Below, piece by piece: positions 12,401 through 22,379 of a stretch of 64,000 nucleotides of DNA. How positions within the stretch are numbered: position 1 is the first letter of the stretch; every line of letters begins with the position of its first letter. Source of the stretch: Mastigamoeba balamuthi (taxonomy: Eukaryota > Evosea > Mastigamoebida > Mastigamoebidae); assembly GCA_902651635.1 (NCBI GenBank), contig CACRSC010000075.1:978940-1042939 (forward strand), given 5' to 3'. A program made the translations under genes and the position numbers. The notes under the pieces are model-generated. The model had not been told where the DNA came from. It did not search any database and was given only the letters and a program-made list of their open reading frames with translations.

Positions 12401-13717
12401 CGCGCGGTGCAGCGCGTGCTCCATCACGTGCACGCCCAGCGACTTGCAGTAGTGTGCGTACGCCCGCCAGAACAGCTCCACGCGGTCCTCGACGTCCTCG
12501 CGCTGCAGCAGCGCGTACGGCAGCGGCAGCGGCCCCTTCTGCTCGGCCTTTGCCGCGCAGCTCCTCGCGTACTGCTCCTCCTCCTTGCACATACTGAGCG
12601 GGCGAGCAGAGGGACAGTTGGCGGCTGACGGGAGGCAAGACAGCGCGGGAGCGCGTCAGCGAGTACCACTGCAGCGGCAGCGACGACGGGATGGCCACCA
12701 GCGCCTCGTAGACGCTCGCGCGCGCGACGCTGCAGCGCGCGGGCACCGCGGGGTCCGACGCGGCTACGAGCCTCGCGAGCAGCGCCTGCAGCGCGGCCTC
12801 GGCCTCGGGGTCCTCCTCGCCCTGGGCCAGCGGCACGTACTTGAGCTGCTCGACGGCGGCTGCGGCGCCGGCCGTGTCGAGGACCTCAGCGGCGGCGTCG
12901 ATCCACGCGCGACGCAGCGCCTGCGCCGTCCGCTTGGCCGCGGGGTCCGCCGCCAGCCGCTGGCACAGCACGTACGCGGGCTCCCGGCTCGGCCCCAGCG
13001 CGGCCGCCCGGACCACATCGGCGCCCAGGCCCCCAGCAGCGCCCGCGCTGCACGCAAGTCGAATTCAATTGAACTCGGAAATCGGAATTGGAGTTTCCCG
13101 CGTCGCTGTCCGAGGGCAGGAGCGGCACCTGAGGCGGGGGTCGTCCGAGGGGCACGAGAGCGTCAGGAGGAGGTCGAGCTCGGCGTCGCGGCGCGCGGGG
13201 GTCGGGGAGGCGGGGGCGAGGCGGTCGTGCTCGAGGGCGCAGAGCCACGCCATGTGCGCGGGCGACGGCACGCTCCGCGAGCCCAGCCACGCCGCCGGCG
13301 CCCCGCCGTCCGCCACCGCGCCCAGCACGGCCAGCGCCCGCGCGGCGTCTGTCGCGTGCAGCTGCCGCACGGCAGCTGTGGGTGGGTGGGGGTGGTCAGG
13401 GGCGGGACTGACGCGACAGCTGCGGCTGCTGCGACGAGTGCAGTGATAATGATGACGTGGGTGACGTGGCGCAGGCAAGAATTAATGCCGGGATATGCAG
13501 GGGGATATCGGCTGCCTGTCGCGTCGCTCTGGTGCCCGGGAGGCGCTGAAGGGGGTGCGTGCGCGCTGCTGCGGCGTTGTGTGGGGACGCGAGTGAGGGG
13601 GGGCGCACCGCGGGCGAGCTCGAACTGGCCCAGCGCGAGGTAGTTGGAGATGAGGGGCAGCAGGCGGCTCTCGTCATCGTCCGACAGGAACGCAAACAGC
13701 GGTGGAGGGCCCGCCAT
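6486..13717 (-). CDS. ZFYVE26: Spastizin (ZFYVE26)-like protein, multi-exon, no visible FYVE finger
   Basis: This is a long alpha-helical-repeat protein. From MAGPPPLFAFLSDDDES (ATG at 13715-13717) it runs through many exons, e.g. LALRLGDYATAHEIAKYFSI (about 11430), VVSDLLQSQNYVLARK, PSAIAENLIVTTRITELGAL (about 9400) and the large last exon 9242-6486. That exon has the order of the spastizin C-terminus: FRFAHTPNVNLAKSLLG, ISPASAWARWGLSLL, LPEAREKFRYCF, MTADMQVQLIRMVQRNP, LLRMTLFGP and RAQIACGKLKAAF. It then adds a Pro/Ser/Gln-rich tail of about 270 residues with poly-Gln. In animals spastizin works with spatacsin and AP-5 in lysosome reformation and autophagy. The zinc-binding FYVE module expected just before the last exon is not visible. 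Exon borders in 9.2-13.7 kb are approximate. The gene starts 141 bp from a divergently transcribed EF-hand gene. Confidence 0.72.
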
Positions 13718-13858
13718 GCCCACAACAAGCAAATATCTAGTGAATCTGAACGATAAGAAAATCTGGGCGTTGAACCACGGTATCTTCTCACATCGTAGTC
13801 GTTGCGAAGCCGTTGCTAGCACCCGCTATCCCCCCAACCACACGCGACCACACATCCC

Positions 13859-14513
13859 ATGGGCGCAGACCAGAGCAAGCCCTGCCTCAGCTCCTCCGAG
13901 GTCTCCGAGATCAAGAAGGTGCCCCCACACAGCCCAGGGGTTCTGTTCTGCCTCGGGTGCCTCCGCTTCCGAGTTTCGGTTTCAAAAAATTATCGTTGCC
14001 GTTTATTAATGCGTGCGATCCGTGGCCCCCGCCCCGCAGCTGTTCAAGCAGCTGGACAAGGACAAGTCGGGCGAGCTGGACCGGGCCGAGTTCGCGGGGG
14101 TGTTCGCGCAGCACCCGGCGCTGCGGGGCCTGAGCGCGGAGCGGGCCTGCGCGCTGTTCGACGCGTTCGACAAGGACGGCAGCGGCAGCGTCAGCCAGGG
14201 CGAGCTGCTCTCGGCGCTGGGCCTGCTGCTCCGCGGCAGCGCAGAGGAGAAGCTCGACTTCCTCTTCACGGCCTTTGACGAGGACGGCAGCGGGACGCTG
14301 AGCAGGGCCGAGCTGGAGAAGGTGCTGGCGCACATGGCGCAGGTGGCGGCGGCGCTGGGCAGGGCGGGGCCGAGGACAGAGAGCTTCGTGGCCGGCGTGC
14401 TGCAGAAGCTCGACGAGGACAGGGACGGCAGGGTCACCAGGGCCGAGTGGCGCGCCGTCGGCCTCAGGACGCCCTCCCTGCTCTACCTCATCGGCGTCAA
14501 CGACTCGCTCTGA
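13859..14513 (+). CDS. N-myristoylatable four-EF-hand calcium sensor (calcineurin B / CIB / NCS type)
   Basis: Exon 1 (13859-13918) encodes MGADQSKPCLSSSEVSEIKK, with Gly at position 2 in a good N-myristoylation context. A 121-nt GT-AG intron (13919-14039) joins it in phase 0 to LFKQLDKDKSGELDRAEF. Calcium loops read DKDKSGELDRAE, DKDGSGSVSQGE, DEDGSGTLSRAE and DEDRDGRVTRAE, giving four EF-hands in about 178 residues with Asp/Asn and Glu at the binding positions. The C-terminus is TPSLLYLIGVNDSL. The size and acylated N-terminus fit small calcium sensors that move between cytosol and membrane. The partner protein cannot be told from sequence; assignment to a particular subfamily is open. Confidence 0.85.
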
Positions 14514-14863
14514 GGCGGCGCCCACGCACAGGGGGGGCTCACTCGCTGCCTTCTCGCTTCCCCCCCACACACACAAAATTCCCGGTGGGAGATAAAAATG
14601 TGGCAAATCGCGATTGCAGGGGAATGGGGATCTGATTATTACCGTCTGGACGTTTACTGCATTTTCCGATGGGAAGAACTCTGGCGCTTTGGTGTAACTC
14701 GACTTGAACTGGGATGCACCACGTGCACAGACACCCCACACCCATCTTTTGAAGGGGACCCACACAACACAAACCAAACTGCGCACCCGCCACATCGCGC
14801 GTGCAGCGGAAGAGCCGCGTGGGGGGAGAAAAAAAGAAAGGCAAGCAACCCAAGGGCCGAGAG
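14514..14863. other. Intergenic 350 bp, putative pectate lyase promoter
   Basis: AT-richer than the flanking exons, with purine-rich and A-rich stretches just before the lyase start (aaaaaaagaaaggcaag, 14828-14844). No gene or RNA is visible. Confidence 0.4.
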
Positions 14864-16388
14864 ATGACGACCGCACGCGCCGCCATCGCGCTCGCCGTGC
14901 TCGCGCTGCACCTACGCAGCGCCGCGTCGTACGCCCTCTGCGGGGCGAGCGGGGGCGCCGACTGCCAGATGGGCTGGTCGACGCAGGCCCCCGAGGGCCC
15001 GGCCACGGGCGGCGAGGGCGGGGCCCAGTACACGGCGACCACGCGGGCCGAGCTCATCACGGCGCTGCGGGTGCCGGGCAAGAAGACAGTGTTCGTCTCA
15101 GGGACCATCCGGGGGGACGACCTGGGCAACGGCAAGCGGGCAGACGAGGCCTACTACACGGCACAGACGGGCTTTGACCGCGACGCCTACACCCGGTCGC
15201 CCAGCAGCATGGAGCGGCAGCGCCTCAACCTCCAGTACCTCCAGGCACCCCAGACCATCATCGACGTCACATCCGACACCTCCATCATAGGTCAGCAGAG
15301 CAACCACCACACACCAACACCACCTTGTATTTCTGAGAATCCGAATCGGGAAAATCGCGATATTTTTCTTCCGCTGCTGACGCGGGGGGAGATCTTCCTG
15401 CACAGGCCTCAACAGCGACGCCAGGATCGTCGAGGGGAGCCTGCGGCTCAAGGGCGTGCGCAACGTGGTGGTGCGCAACGTGGCCGTCGAGGCGCCGCAC
15501 GACTGGGCGGCGCAGCGGGCGGCCGACGGCGGCTGGAGCGCCCTGTACGACGCTGTCAGCGTGGAGAACTCGACGCGCGTGTGGCTGGACCACCTGACGC
15601 TCGCCGACGGCCCCGGGGCCCGCGCGGACCTCCTCGACGGCCTCGTGGACATCACCCGCGGCTCCGACTACGTGACGGTCTCGCGCTGCGTGCTGGGGCC
15701 CCACGACCGCGCGAGCCTCGTGGGCCACAGCGACGGGGCGGCCGCCAGCGACGCGGGGGCCCTGCGCGTGACCTTCTACGCCAACCTCTGGTCCGCGACG
15801 CTCCGCCGCAGCCCCCTCGTGCGCTACGGCCGCGTCCACCTGCTGGGCAACCGCTACGCCCTGGGCGCTGCCCCTGCCGCGGGCTTCGCGTACGGCGTGG
15901 GCCTGGGCTACCGCTGCTCGGTGCTCAGCGAGGGCAACGCCTGGGAGGCCCCTGCCGCCCGCCCCGGGGCCCCGCTGGTGGCCGCCCTGCGCGGGACGGC
16001 GTTCAAGGACGTGGGCTCGTGGGTCGACGGCGCCCCGGGCTCCGCGCTGCTGGCCGCGGCCGCGGGCGTGCGCCCCGACTACGACATCGGGTGGGTGCCG
16101 CCCTACAGGTACAGCAGGCCCACGGGCGCAGCCCAGGCAGCGGCCGCCGTCCTCGCCAGCTGCGGCGCCGGCGGCCTCAGGAGCGTCGGCGCGGGCGGCG
16201 ACGGCAACGCCACGGCGCCGGTGCCGCACGTGCCCGCCGACTTCGAGAACGACGAGTGCGTGCGGGCCGACCGCGACGACGCCGACGACGTGCCGCTGGC
16301 CATGGGCGCTGCGACGGCCGCGGGGCTGGCCGCGGGGGCTGCTGCGGCGGCGGCGCTGCTGCAGCTGCTGCAGGGGGCTGCGCTCTGA
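14864..16388 (+). CDS. Secreted/anchored pectate lyase, polysaccharide lyase family 1
   Basis: Two exons, 14864-15290 and 15406-16388, are joined in SIIG/LNSDARI by a 115-nt intron. The ATG at 14864 begins a signal peptide (MTTARAAIALAVLALHL). The beta-helix enzyme core has the PL1 hallmarks: VWLDHLTLADG, DGLVDITRGSDYVTVSRC (calcium-site Asp residues), GHSD, and the RRSPLVRYGRVHLLGNRY block, which retains the R-x-P-x-x-R catalytic arrangement. The last 25 residues are a hydrophobic Ala/Leu-rich segment ending at the stop, so the protein is probably GPI- or membrane-anchored at the cell surface. PL1 enzymes cleave de-esterified pectin by calcium-dependent beta-elimination, so the protist may digest plant or algal walls. 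Patchy distribution in eukaryotes suggests horizontal origin, but the intron and base composition are host-like. Confidence 0.9.
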
Positions 16389-17111
16389 GGGGCCTCCGCT
16401 GTGCGCGGTAGCTGCGCTGTAGCTGTAACGGACTAAGGCCAACAGAGAAGCTTCAATATGCAATACCACAAGCGCGCTCTCTCTTCTCTCTCTCTGTGCC
16501 ACGAGGCTTGCGTTGGCCATGCTGCTGCTGCGTCTTCAATGTGGTGGCAGTGTGTGGGCAGCACCTGCTCTGGAGGCTAGTGAGGGGCAACCCCACCTTT
16601 TTTTTGGCACATAACCCCTAAAACATGAGCACAATTTGGGGAACCGGCCAAATTTTGAAGGACTTGCCCCCAGTAAGGTAAGTACTGTGTTAGGGGCAGG
16701 GCTATCATAATTTTGGAGGTTGCCCCAAAATCACACACAACTTTTGGGCAACGCTACAAAAAAAACCGGGGTTGCCCCTGAGTGGCTCGAAACACACGCA
16801 CTACTGCACTACTTGCGTGCCACAGCCATGATCCTGGGCTGCCCTGGGCAACTCTGCCTGCTTTGTTGCAAGCCCGAGGCCATCGCCCCCGAGAGGCTGC
16901 CGCTGGCTGCGTGCACCGAGCGCTCCCCAACCCCCTCTGTCGCAGGAGCAACCAAGAGGCGACTGCTGCTGCTTGTGCAGCTGCGAGTGGTTGTGTTTGC
17001 TTGATTCCTGCGGTGGGCAGGGAGGTGGTGATGCAGGCGCTGCTCACGCAGCAAGGCCGCCCTGCCCTGGCCGCTGGGCAGCGGCAGAGGACAGGCCGGG
17101 GAGGGAGGGCG
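16389..17111. other. Convergent intergenic region with a MITE
   Basis: About 720 bp between the converging pectate lyase and LRR-filamin genes. The only recognisable item is the inverted-repeat element at 16584-16778. Bases 16790-17100 show no credible exon. Confidence 0.5.
16584..16778. mobile_element. MITE-like element with terminal inverted repeats and TGA flanks
   Basis: The left end reads ggggcaaccccaccttttt. The right end, reverse-complemented, reads ggggcaaccccggttttt. The 195-bp unit is flanked on both sides by TGA (16581-16583 and 16779-16781), as a 3-bp target duplication would be. It has no coding capacity and is AT-richer than its surroundings. The superfamily is not assigned. 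Confidence 0.7.
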
Positions 17112-19373
17112 TCAGGCCAGAGGCTCGGGGAGGAAGGCCTCGAAGGCGAAGGGGCTGTTCCGGACGTTGTCCTCGCCGATGGTGATGCAGAGCTCGTAGG
17201 TGCCCGGGGCGGGCAGGTTGAAGTAGACCTCGTAGAGGCCGGCCTCGTCCTTGCTCTCGCGGATGAAGCACTCCGCGTGCGCCCTCGTCTCGCCCGCGAC
17301 CCTGAAGAGCCTCGCGTGCACCGGGTCCCTGCCCGTCAGCCTCCTGTTGCCCCGGAAGTCTGCCGCCACGACCCGCATGCTCTGCGGCCTGCTGCACTCG
17401 AAGCGCGCGGCCCCCGCAGCGGGCGTCTCAAGGGCCGTGAACTCGGGCGCGGCCACGCAGTAGGGGCGCAGGTTGGCCATGACGAGCATGGGGCCGCCCT
17501 CGATGAGCCACGTGCCAAAGGGCGCCCGCAGCGCGGGGTTGTTGCTCAGCACGAGGTCCACGTTGCCGCTGAGGTAGTGCAGCTCGCCGGGCAGCGCCGC
17601 CAGGGCGTTGCGGTCGAGGTTGAGCTTGCGCAGCGCCGACAGCGCGCCCAGCTGGCGGGGCACCGCCTCGAGCATGTTGCCGCTGAGGTCCACGACCTCG
17701 AGCTTGGCGGCGCCCGCCAGGCCCTCGGCCGCCTTGCGGCTGAAGTCGCGCAGCGCGCACTGCGAGGCGTCGAGCTCGCGCAGCGCGGCCAGCCGGGCCA
17801 GCGAGGGCGTGAACACGCCGAGGTTGTTGCCGTGCACGTCGAGCACCTGCAGCGTCACCAGCGTCCCGATCTCGTCGGGCAGCTCCTTCAGCCCGCACTC
17901 GGCGCACCTGGGGGGGACAGCGGGAGGGCCCACACAGGCGACACGTCAGCGCTGGCCGACGCGCGTTGCAGAGGTCCCCTCCCAACGCGGTGCGGCAGCA
18001 CAAGGCACAGCACAGAGCGCTGCGGGCATCGCGGCTGCAAGCGGGGCGGACGGGAGGCTCCCGCAGGCGCTGCGGCGGATGCCAGCACGCGTGCGAGCGC
18101 CGGAGCGCCTCTGCAAGGCACCCCAGAGAGTGCGGCTGGCGCTCACTGCTTGCTGGCGGCGCACCGCCCGCGCCAGGACACGATCCAGAGCAAAGAGCAC
18201 AGCATCCAAGGGAGCGCATCCTGCACGCGCTGCTCGCCTGGCAGTGCCCTGCCTGCGCCACGCGGGGCGAGCGTCCACCCAAGCGAGCCATTCCAGAGCC
18301 GAGAGCGCGCCACGCGCGCGCTGCTCGCCTGGCAGTGCGCTGCCCGCGCCAGGCGGGGGCGAGCGCGTGCCAAACGCCCGTGCGAGCCACCCCAGGGCCG
18401 AGAGCAGAGCGCAGACGCCCCTCCAAGGGGAGGCGCAGCCAGGGCCAGAGACCGCGAGGGGAGAGCGAGCAGGGGGGGCGGACCTGAGGGCGGTGAGCTG
18501 CTGGAGGGCGCCGAGGGCGGGGGGCAGCGCGTCGAAGCGGTTGCAGCTGAGGTCGAGGGCCGTCAGGTTGCTGAGCGCCCCCACGCCCGCGGGCACCGCG
18601 CGCATGGCGTTGCGCGAGACGTCGAGGGCGCGCAGGGTGCCGAGGGCCAGCAGGGCCGGGGGCATCTCGGCGAGCCTGCAGGCGCGGCACGAGAGCTCCA
18701 TCACGTGCGGCAGCCGCAGCGTCGCAGGCACCGCCCCCGCGCTCGTCGCGCTCACGTTGAGCGACGTCAGCTGCTCCATCTGCGGCAGCGCCGCCAGGTC
18801 CGTGTTGCCCTCGACGCTCAGCACGCGCAGCGACTGGATCTGCCCCAGTTCTGGATCCGCGTATCTCCGGGGAATCAGGCGGGGGCAGATATTCGCAGCA
18901 GGGGGGGGGGGAGATATCCTGACGTGGCGGCAGCTCGCGGATGCTGTTGTACGAGAGGTTGAGCTCCACGAGGCCCGTGAGCTGCTTGATCTTCTTGGGC
19001 ACCTTCTTGATGGCGTTCTTCGACAGGCTGGCCCAGAGAGGGAGGTCAGCAAGGCAGAGAGCCACGCACGCCACGCCACGCCACATCACCGGGGGGGGGG
19101 AAAGATATTAAGGGACCGAATCAAGCAAATAAGGAATGGAATCTCGGGGGTGGGAGGGGCCCATGCAGGCGGTGTGGGGGCAGCAGCAGAGGGGAAAAAG
19201 TCGGATCACTTGAGCTTCTGGAGGCGGCCGATGCCGAGCAGGAGCTTGGGGAAGGACTTGAGGCCCGTGCACGTGAGGTTGAGGTCGGCGACGTCCTCGC
19301 GCCTGCCGTAGAGCACGCGCTCGCGGGCTGCGGGCGTGAGGCCCAGCGAGCGCACGAGGTCGACGACGTCCAT
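17112..19373 (-). CDS. Leucine-rich-repeat protein with C-terminal filamin-type domain
   Basis: Exon 1 (MDVVDLVRSLGLTPAAR, ATG at 19371-19373) ends GIGRLQKLK. Following exons give about ten LRRs, for example LVELNLSYNSIRELPP, LRALDVSRNAMRAVP, LTALDLSCNRFDALP, LQVLDVHGNNLGVF and LRKLNLDRNALAALPG. The C-terminal 90 residues (MRVVAADFRGNRRLTGRDP ... PGTYELCITIGEDNVRNSPF) match an Ig-like filamin/ABP-280 repeat, with the typical PGTY and SPF edges. LRRs offer a protein-binding surface and filamin repeats link to actin or membrane partners, so a cytoskeletal or Ras/Rho-linked scaffold is plausible, as in amoeba LRR signalling proteins. A 576-nt intron (17908-18483) splits the LRR array and contains tandem repeats. 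An upstream in-frame ATG near 19646 exists, but its sequence looks non-coding. Confidence 0.78.
18225..18425. repeat. Imperfect tandem repeat of about 105 bp in an LRR-gene intron
   Basis: Two diverged copies begin at about 18225 and 18327. Both carry cgctgctcgcctggcagtg, a gccaggcggggcgagcg-like core and an agagccgagagc block. Related fragments continue on both sides within the same intron. Confidence 0.55.
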
Positions 19374-19964
19374 GCGAGAGATGCGAAGCCACCACCCAGA
19401 CACGAGACACGGGAGGTGCTGCGATGCGACAGCTGCCACCTCAGGCAGAGGGCAGAGGGGCTCAGGACGGCGGAGCAGAGCAGAGCAGAACCCACACCGC
19501 ACACACCGCACCAAACAGCAGCAGAGCCACGACGCGGCGGCCTCTTCTGTCTCGGGGCGAGGGAGTGTGCTGGCCACTGGCCTTGCGCTGCACGAGGGGA
19601 CGGGGATGCTAGCTGCGCGCTCGGACGGCGGGGGGGGCGCGACCACGAGCTCGAGCGCAATGTGTGCTGCACTTAGCGGGCGAGATATTTATTTTTCCCT
19701 CGGGGGGAATATTCCCGGAATACTGCCAGCCACGCTCCCTCAATTGACACCGCACCCCTCCACATCAGCCCGGCTGGGCTCTTTCCCGCCGCCACCCGAG
19801 CGAGAGAATCTGTGAGATCTGCTGGGATACCACATGACGTCATCTGCGGTCCCCAGATCTTTTCGCCGAGTGCGCTGCCCTCCGCGCGCGACCCGCTGCG
19901 CCCGCCCCCTCCCCCCCGCGGGGACCCCCCACCCTCGAGCCACCGCCCCCCCCCCCAGCGCGCC
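19374..19964. other. Divergent intergenic region, LRR-filamin and WRKY genes
   Basis: A 590-bp spacer between two genes that start away from each other, so it should contain both promoters. Open frames here are GC-driven and not supported. An AT-rich patch lies at 19680-19715. Confidence 0.45.
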
Positions 19965-20764
19965 ATGGGCCAGGCCCCCCCGTCGCCCGGGACGCACGCG
20001 CGCGCCGACCCGCGGTTCGAGGAGCACGCGCACTCGCTGCTGACGTTCGCCCCCCTCGACGACGACGACGCCGCTGCACACGCTGCACACGCTGCACCCT
20101 CGGCGGGGCCCTCGCCCCTCCTCGCCCCCAGGAGCACGCCCCCCGAGCCCCCGGAGCCCCCGGAGCCGCCCGAGGGCCTCGCGGGCGCGCTGCTCGTGCC
20201 CGGCAGCCCCGAGAAGGTGCGCTGGGGGTTTTTCGAGATGCGGGACGGCGCCGGGGATCGAACCGCGGACCCGCGGCATGGGACTCGGGCACTGATGGGG
20301 GGGAGCCGCAGCAGGAGGGCGGCCACGAGGCGCCGCAGCAGAACGCGGGGTCGCGGCCGCCGCCGGACGACGGGTACCGGTGGCGCAAGTACGGGCAGAA
20401 GACGGGCAAGACGACCAAGGTGTGCCGGAGCTACTACCGCTGCATCGTGCCCGACTGCCCCATGAAGGTGATTTCCGAGATCCCGCCCCCCGCCGGGGCT
20501 CGAACCCGGGACCCGCCGCCCGCGGGGTCTCACGCAGGCCAGCGCAGAAGCAGAGCCTGCGGCATGTGGACGACGGGCGCCTGATCGACGTGCAGTACAA
20601 GGGGGGGCACCACAGCCACGAGATGCCCCCGCCGCGCCAGCGGGGTGCCGGGGCGTCGAGGCCGCCAGTGGCGCTGCAGGCCGTCGTCCTGGCGCCCTCT
20701 GCAGCCCTCCCGGACGACGCGGACGAGGCCGACGAGGCCCCCGCAGCCCCAGCAGGAGGGGGAG

Positions 20765-20803
<39 letters not shown>

Positions 20804-21064
20804 GAGCACAGGGGCAGCAGGAGGAGGAGGGGGAGCGGGCACGGTGTGGCGCAAGTACNNNNNNNNNNNNNNNNNNNNNNNNNNNNNNNNNNNNNNNNNN
20901 NNNNNNNNNNNNNNNNNNNNNNNNNNNNNNNNNNNNNNNNNNNNNNNNNNNNNNNNNNNNNNNNNNNNNNNNNNNNNNNNNNNNNNNNNNNNNNNNNNNN
21001 NNNNNNNNNNNNNNNNNNNNNNNNNNNNNNCGAGGGCCCCCGCGAGCCCCAGCAGGAGGGGGAG

Positions 21065-21103
<39 letters not shown>

Positions 21104-21904
21104 GAGCACAGGGGCAGCAGGAGGAGGAGGGGGAGCGGCACGTGTGGCGCAAGTACGGGCAGAAGAGCGTCAAGGGGAGCGCGCACGCCAAGAGCTACTA
21201 CAAGTGCTCCACCGCGGGCTGCGCTGCCAGGAAGTACGTCGAGACGGTCCACGGCGCCTCGGTCACCTCGTACGAGGGCGCCCACAACCACGCTGCTGCT
21301 GCTGCTGCTGGGGACGAGGGCGACGAGGCCGCCAGGCGCAGCAAGCGGCGCCGCACAGCCCCCGAGCTGCCCCGCGAGGCCCTGGCTGCCCTCGCCAGCA
21401 CCGTGGTCGTCGAGGCTGAGGTGCGCTGCTGCTCCGCCTCTGCTGTGCTGCCTGCTCTGCCTGCTGCGTGCTCTGTGGCGCCTGCTGCTGGTCTCCTGTC
21501 TGTGCTGTCTTGTCTTGTACTGTCTGTGTTGTCTTGTGCTGGTCTTGTACTGTCTGTGTTGTCTTGTGTTGTTGTCTCTGCGGTGAGTGTTGTGTGTCAC
21601 GTGCGTCGGCGAGGCCAGGGGGGCGGTGTGACGAGAACAGCGTTGAATGGCAGACCCCCTCCGCGAGAGGGGGCGCCGTGAGGTGTCGAGTAAACTCCGC
21701 CTCTGATGACACGCACAGATACTTCCGACTCGTCCCCGGGCCTCGTGCTCTCTCTTCCCCCCCCCCCCCAGTTGTGCTGTCTCTGCGCGCACGCGGCTGC
21801 TGACGCGGGGCGCACAGGCCAAGAGCGGGCTCGATGGAGAGGAGAGCAACGGGGAGGACGCGGGCTACGGGGAGCAGCCGCTGCTCGCTGCTGAGCGCCA
21901 GTGA
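19965..21904 (+). CDS. Two-domain WRKY transcription factor (interrupted by an assembly gap)
   Basis: Exon 1 ([18 protein letters not shown]) ends PGSPEK at 20216. Exon 2 (20312-20467) carries the first WRKY core, [15 protein letters not shown], and [12 protein letters not shown]. An 80-nt intron ending at 20547 joins to [12 protein letters not shown]...YKGGHHSH, completing a C-x4-C / H-x-H zinc site. After a poly-Gln stretch and 172 N comes the second core, [20 protein letters not shown], with C-x4-C (CSTAGC) and YEGAHNH. A basic RRSKRRR stretch is a likely nuclear signal. A 398-nt intron (21421-21818) leads to a final exon ending LLAAERQ. WRKY domains bind W-box DNA; they are abundant in plants and also found in some amoebozoans and other protists. 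Targets are unknown. Confidence 0.82.
20217..20311 (-). repeat. Intron carrying a tRNA T-arm-like repeat (copy 1)
   Basis: On the minus strand the first WRKY intron reads gcggttcgatccccggcg, which contains a B-box/T-loop-like ggttcgatccc. It matches the following intron over about 45 nt. No full tRNA cloverleaf could be drawn. Confidence 0.5.
20468..20547 (-). repeat. Intron carrying a tRNA T-arm-like repeat (copy 2)
   Basis: On the minus strand the second WRKY intron reads cgggttcgagccccggcg, in the same orientation as copy 1. It shares gcgggtcc upstream and atctcg downstream with copy 1. This suggests a common origin as a SINE fragment or a duplicated intron. Confidence 0.5.
20859..21030. 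other. Assembly gap (172 N) with duplicated flanks
   Basis: The approximately 115 bases before the gap (poly-CAG, gggagcacaggggcagcagg, then gtggcgcaagtac) recur directly after it at 21038-21157. The pre-gap copy has small errors. The second WRKY region is probably represented twice because reads were not merged across the repeat. Confidence 0.85.
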
Positions 21905-22379
21905 GTCGGACGGCCTGTAACTTATTTCTCTTTTGAGCACAACATCGTCCCCCCTTGTCTCTCTCCCCCCTTCTAGCGCTGGCTGCCACTGCCCTGCCCT
22001 CGCGGTCGCCACCCCGAGGCAGCACCCGCAGGCGAGTGACACGCACCCGGAAGTTCTGCTCAGGCCTTGGAGGAGCCAAAAATAGCAGGCTATTTTCTGT
22101 GTCACTCTGCGCGCCTGCCGACCAGCACCTCCGCATCCCCTCCGCGCTCCCCGCAGGCGACGTCGCACGCGCTTCCAGGGGAGCAGCGCCCCTCGCCACG
22201 CCTGCACGCAGAACGGGAACGGCAGTGCGCTCCACACAAAACACACACAAGGACAGAGTCGGCCGCATCTGTTTGGTGGCCAGAACGGCAATACCACGGA
22301 ATTATTGGAACAAGACGTGCCAGAGCGCTCGAGCGATCTGTCGCCGAACTGAACCCTCGCACCCTCAGACACTCTAAAA
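21905..22379. other. Intergenic 475 bp, WRKY to adenylyl cyclase A
   Basis: Moderately AT-rich, with no supported exon. It presumably holds the promoter of cyclase A. Confidence 0.4.

Noticed and set aside
15285-16520. 411-codon open frame on - strand
   Set aside because: Mirror of the pectate lyase exon; no domain and biased composition.
19206-19646. N-terminal extension of the LRR gene to an ATG near 19646
   Set aside because: The added residues are low-complexity and the sequence looks like promoter; the ATG at 19373 starts the recognisable helical N-terminus.
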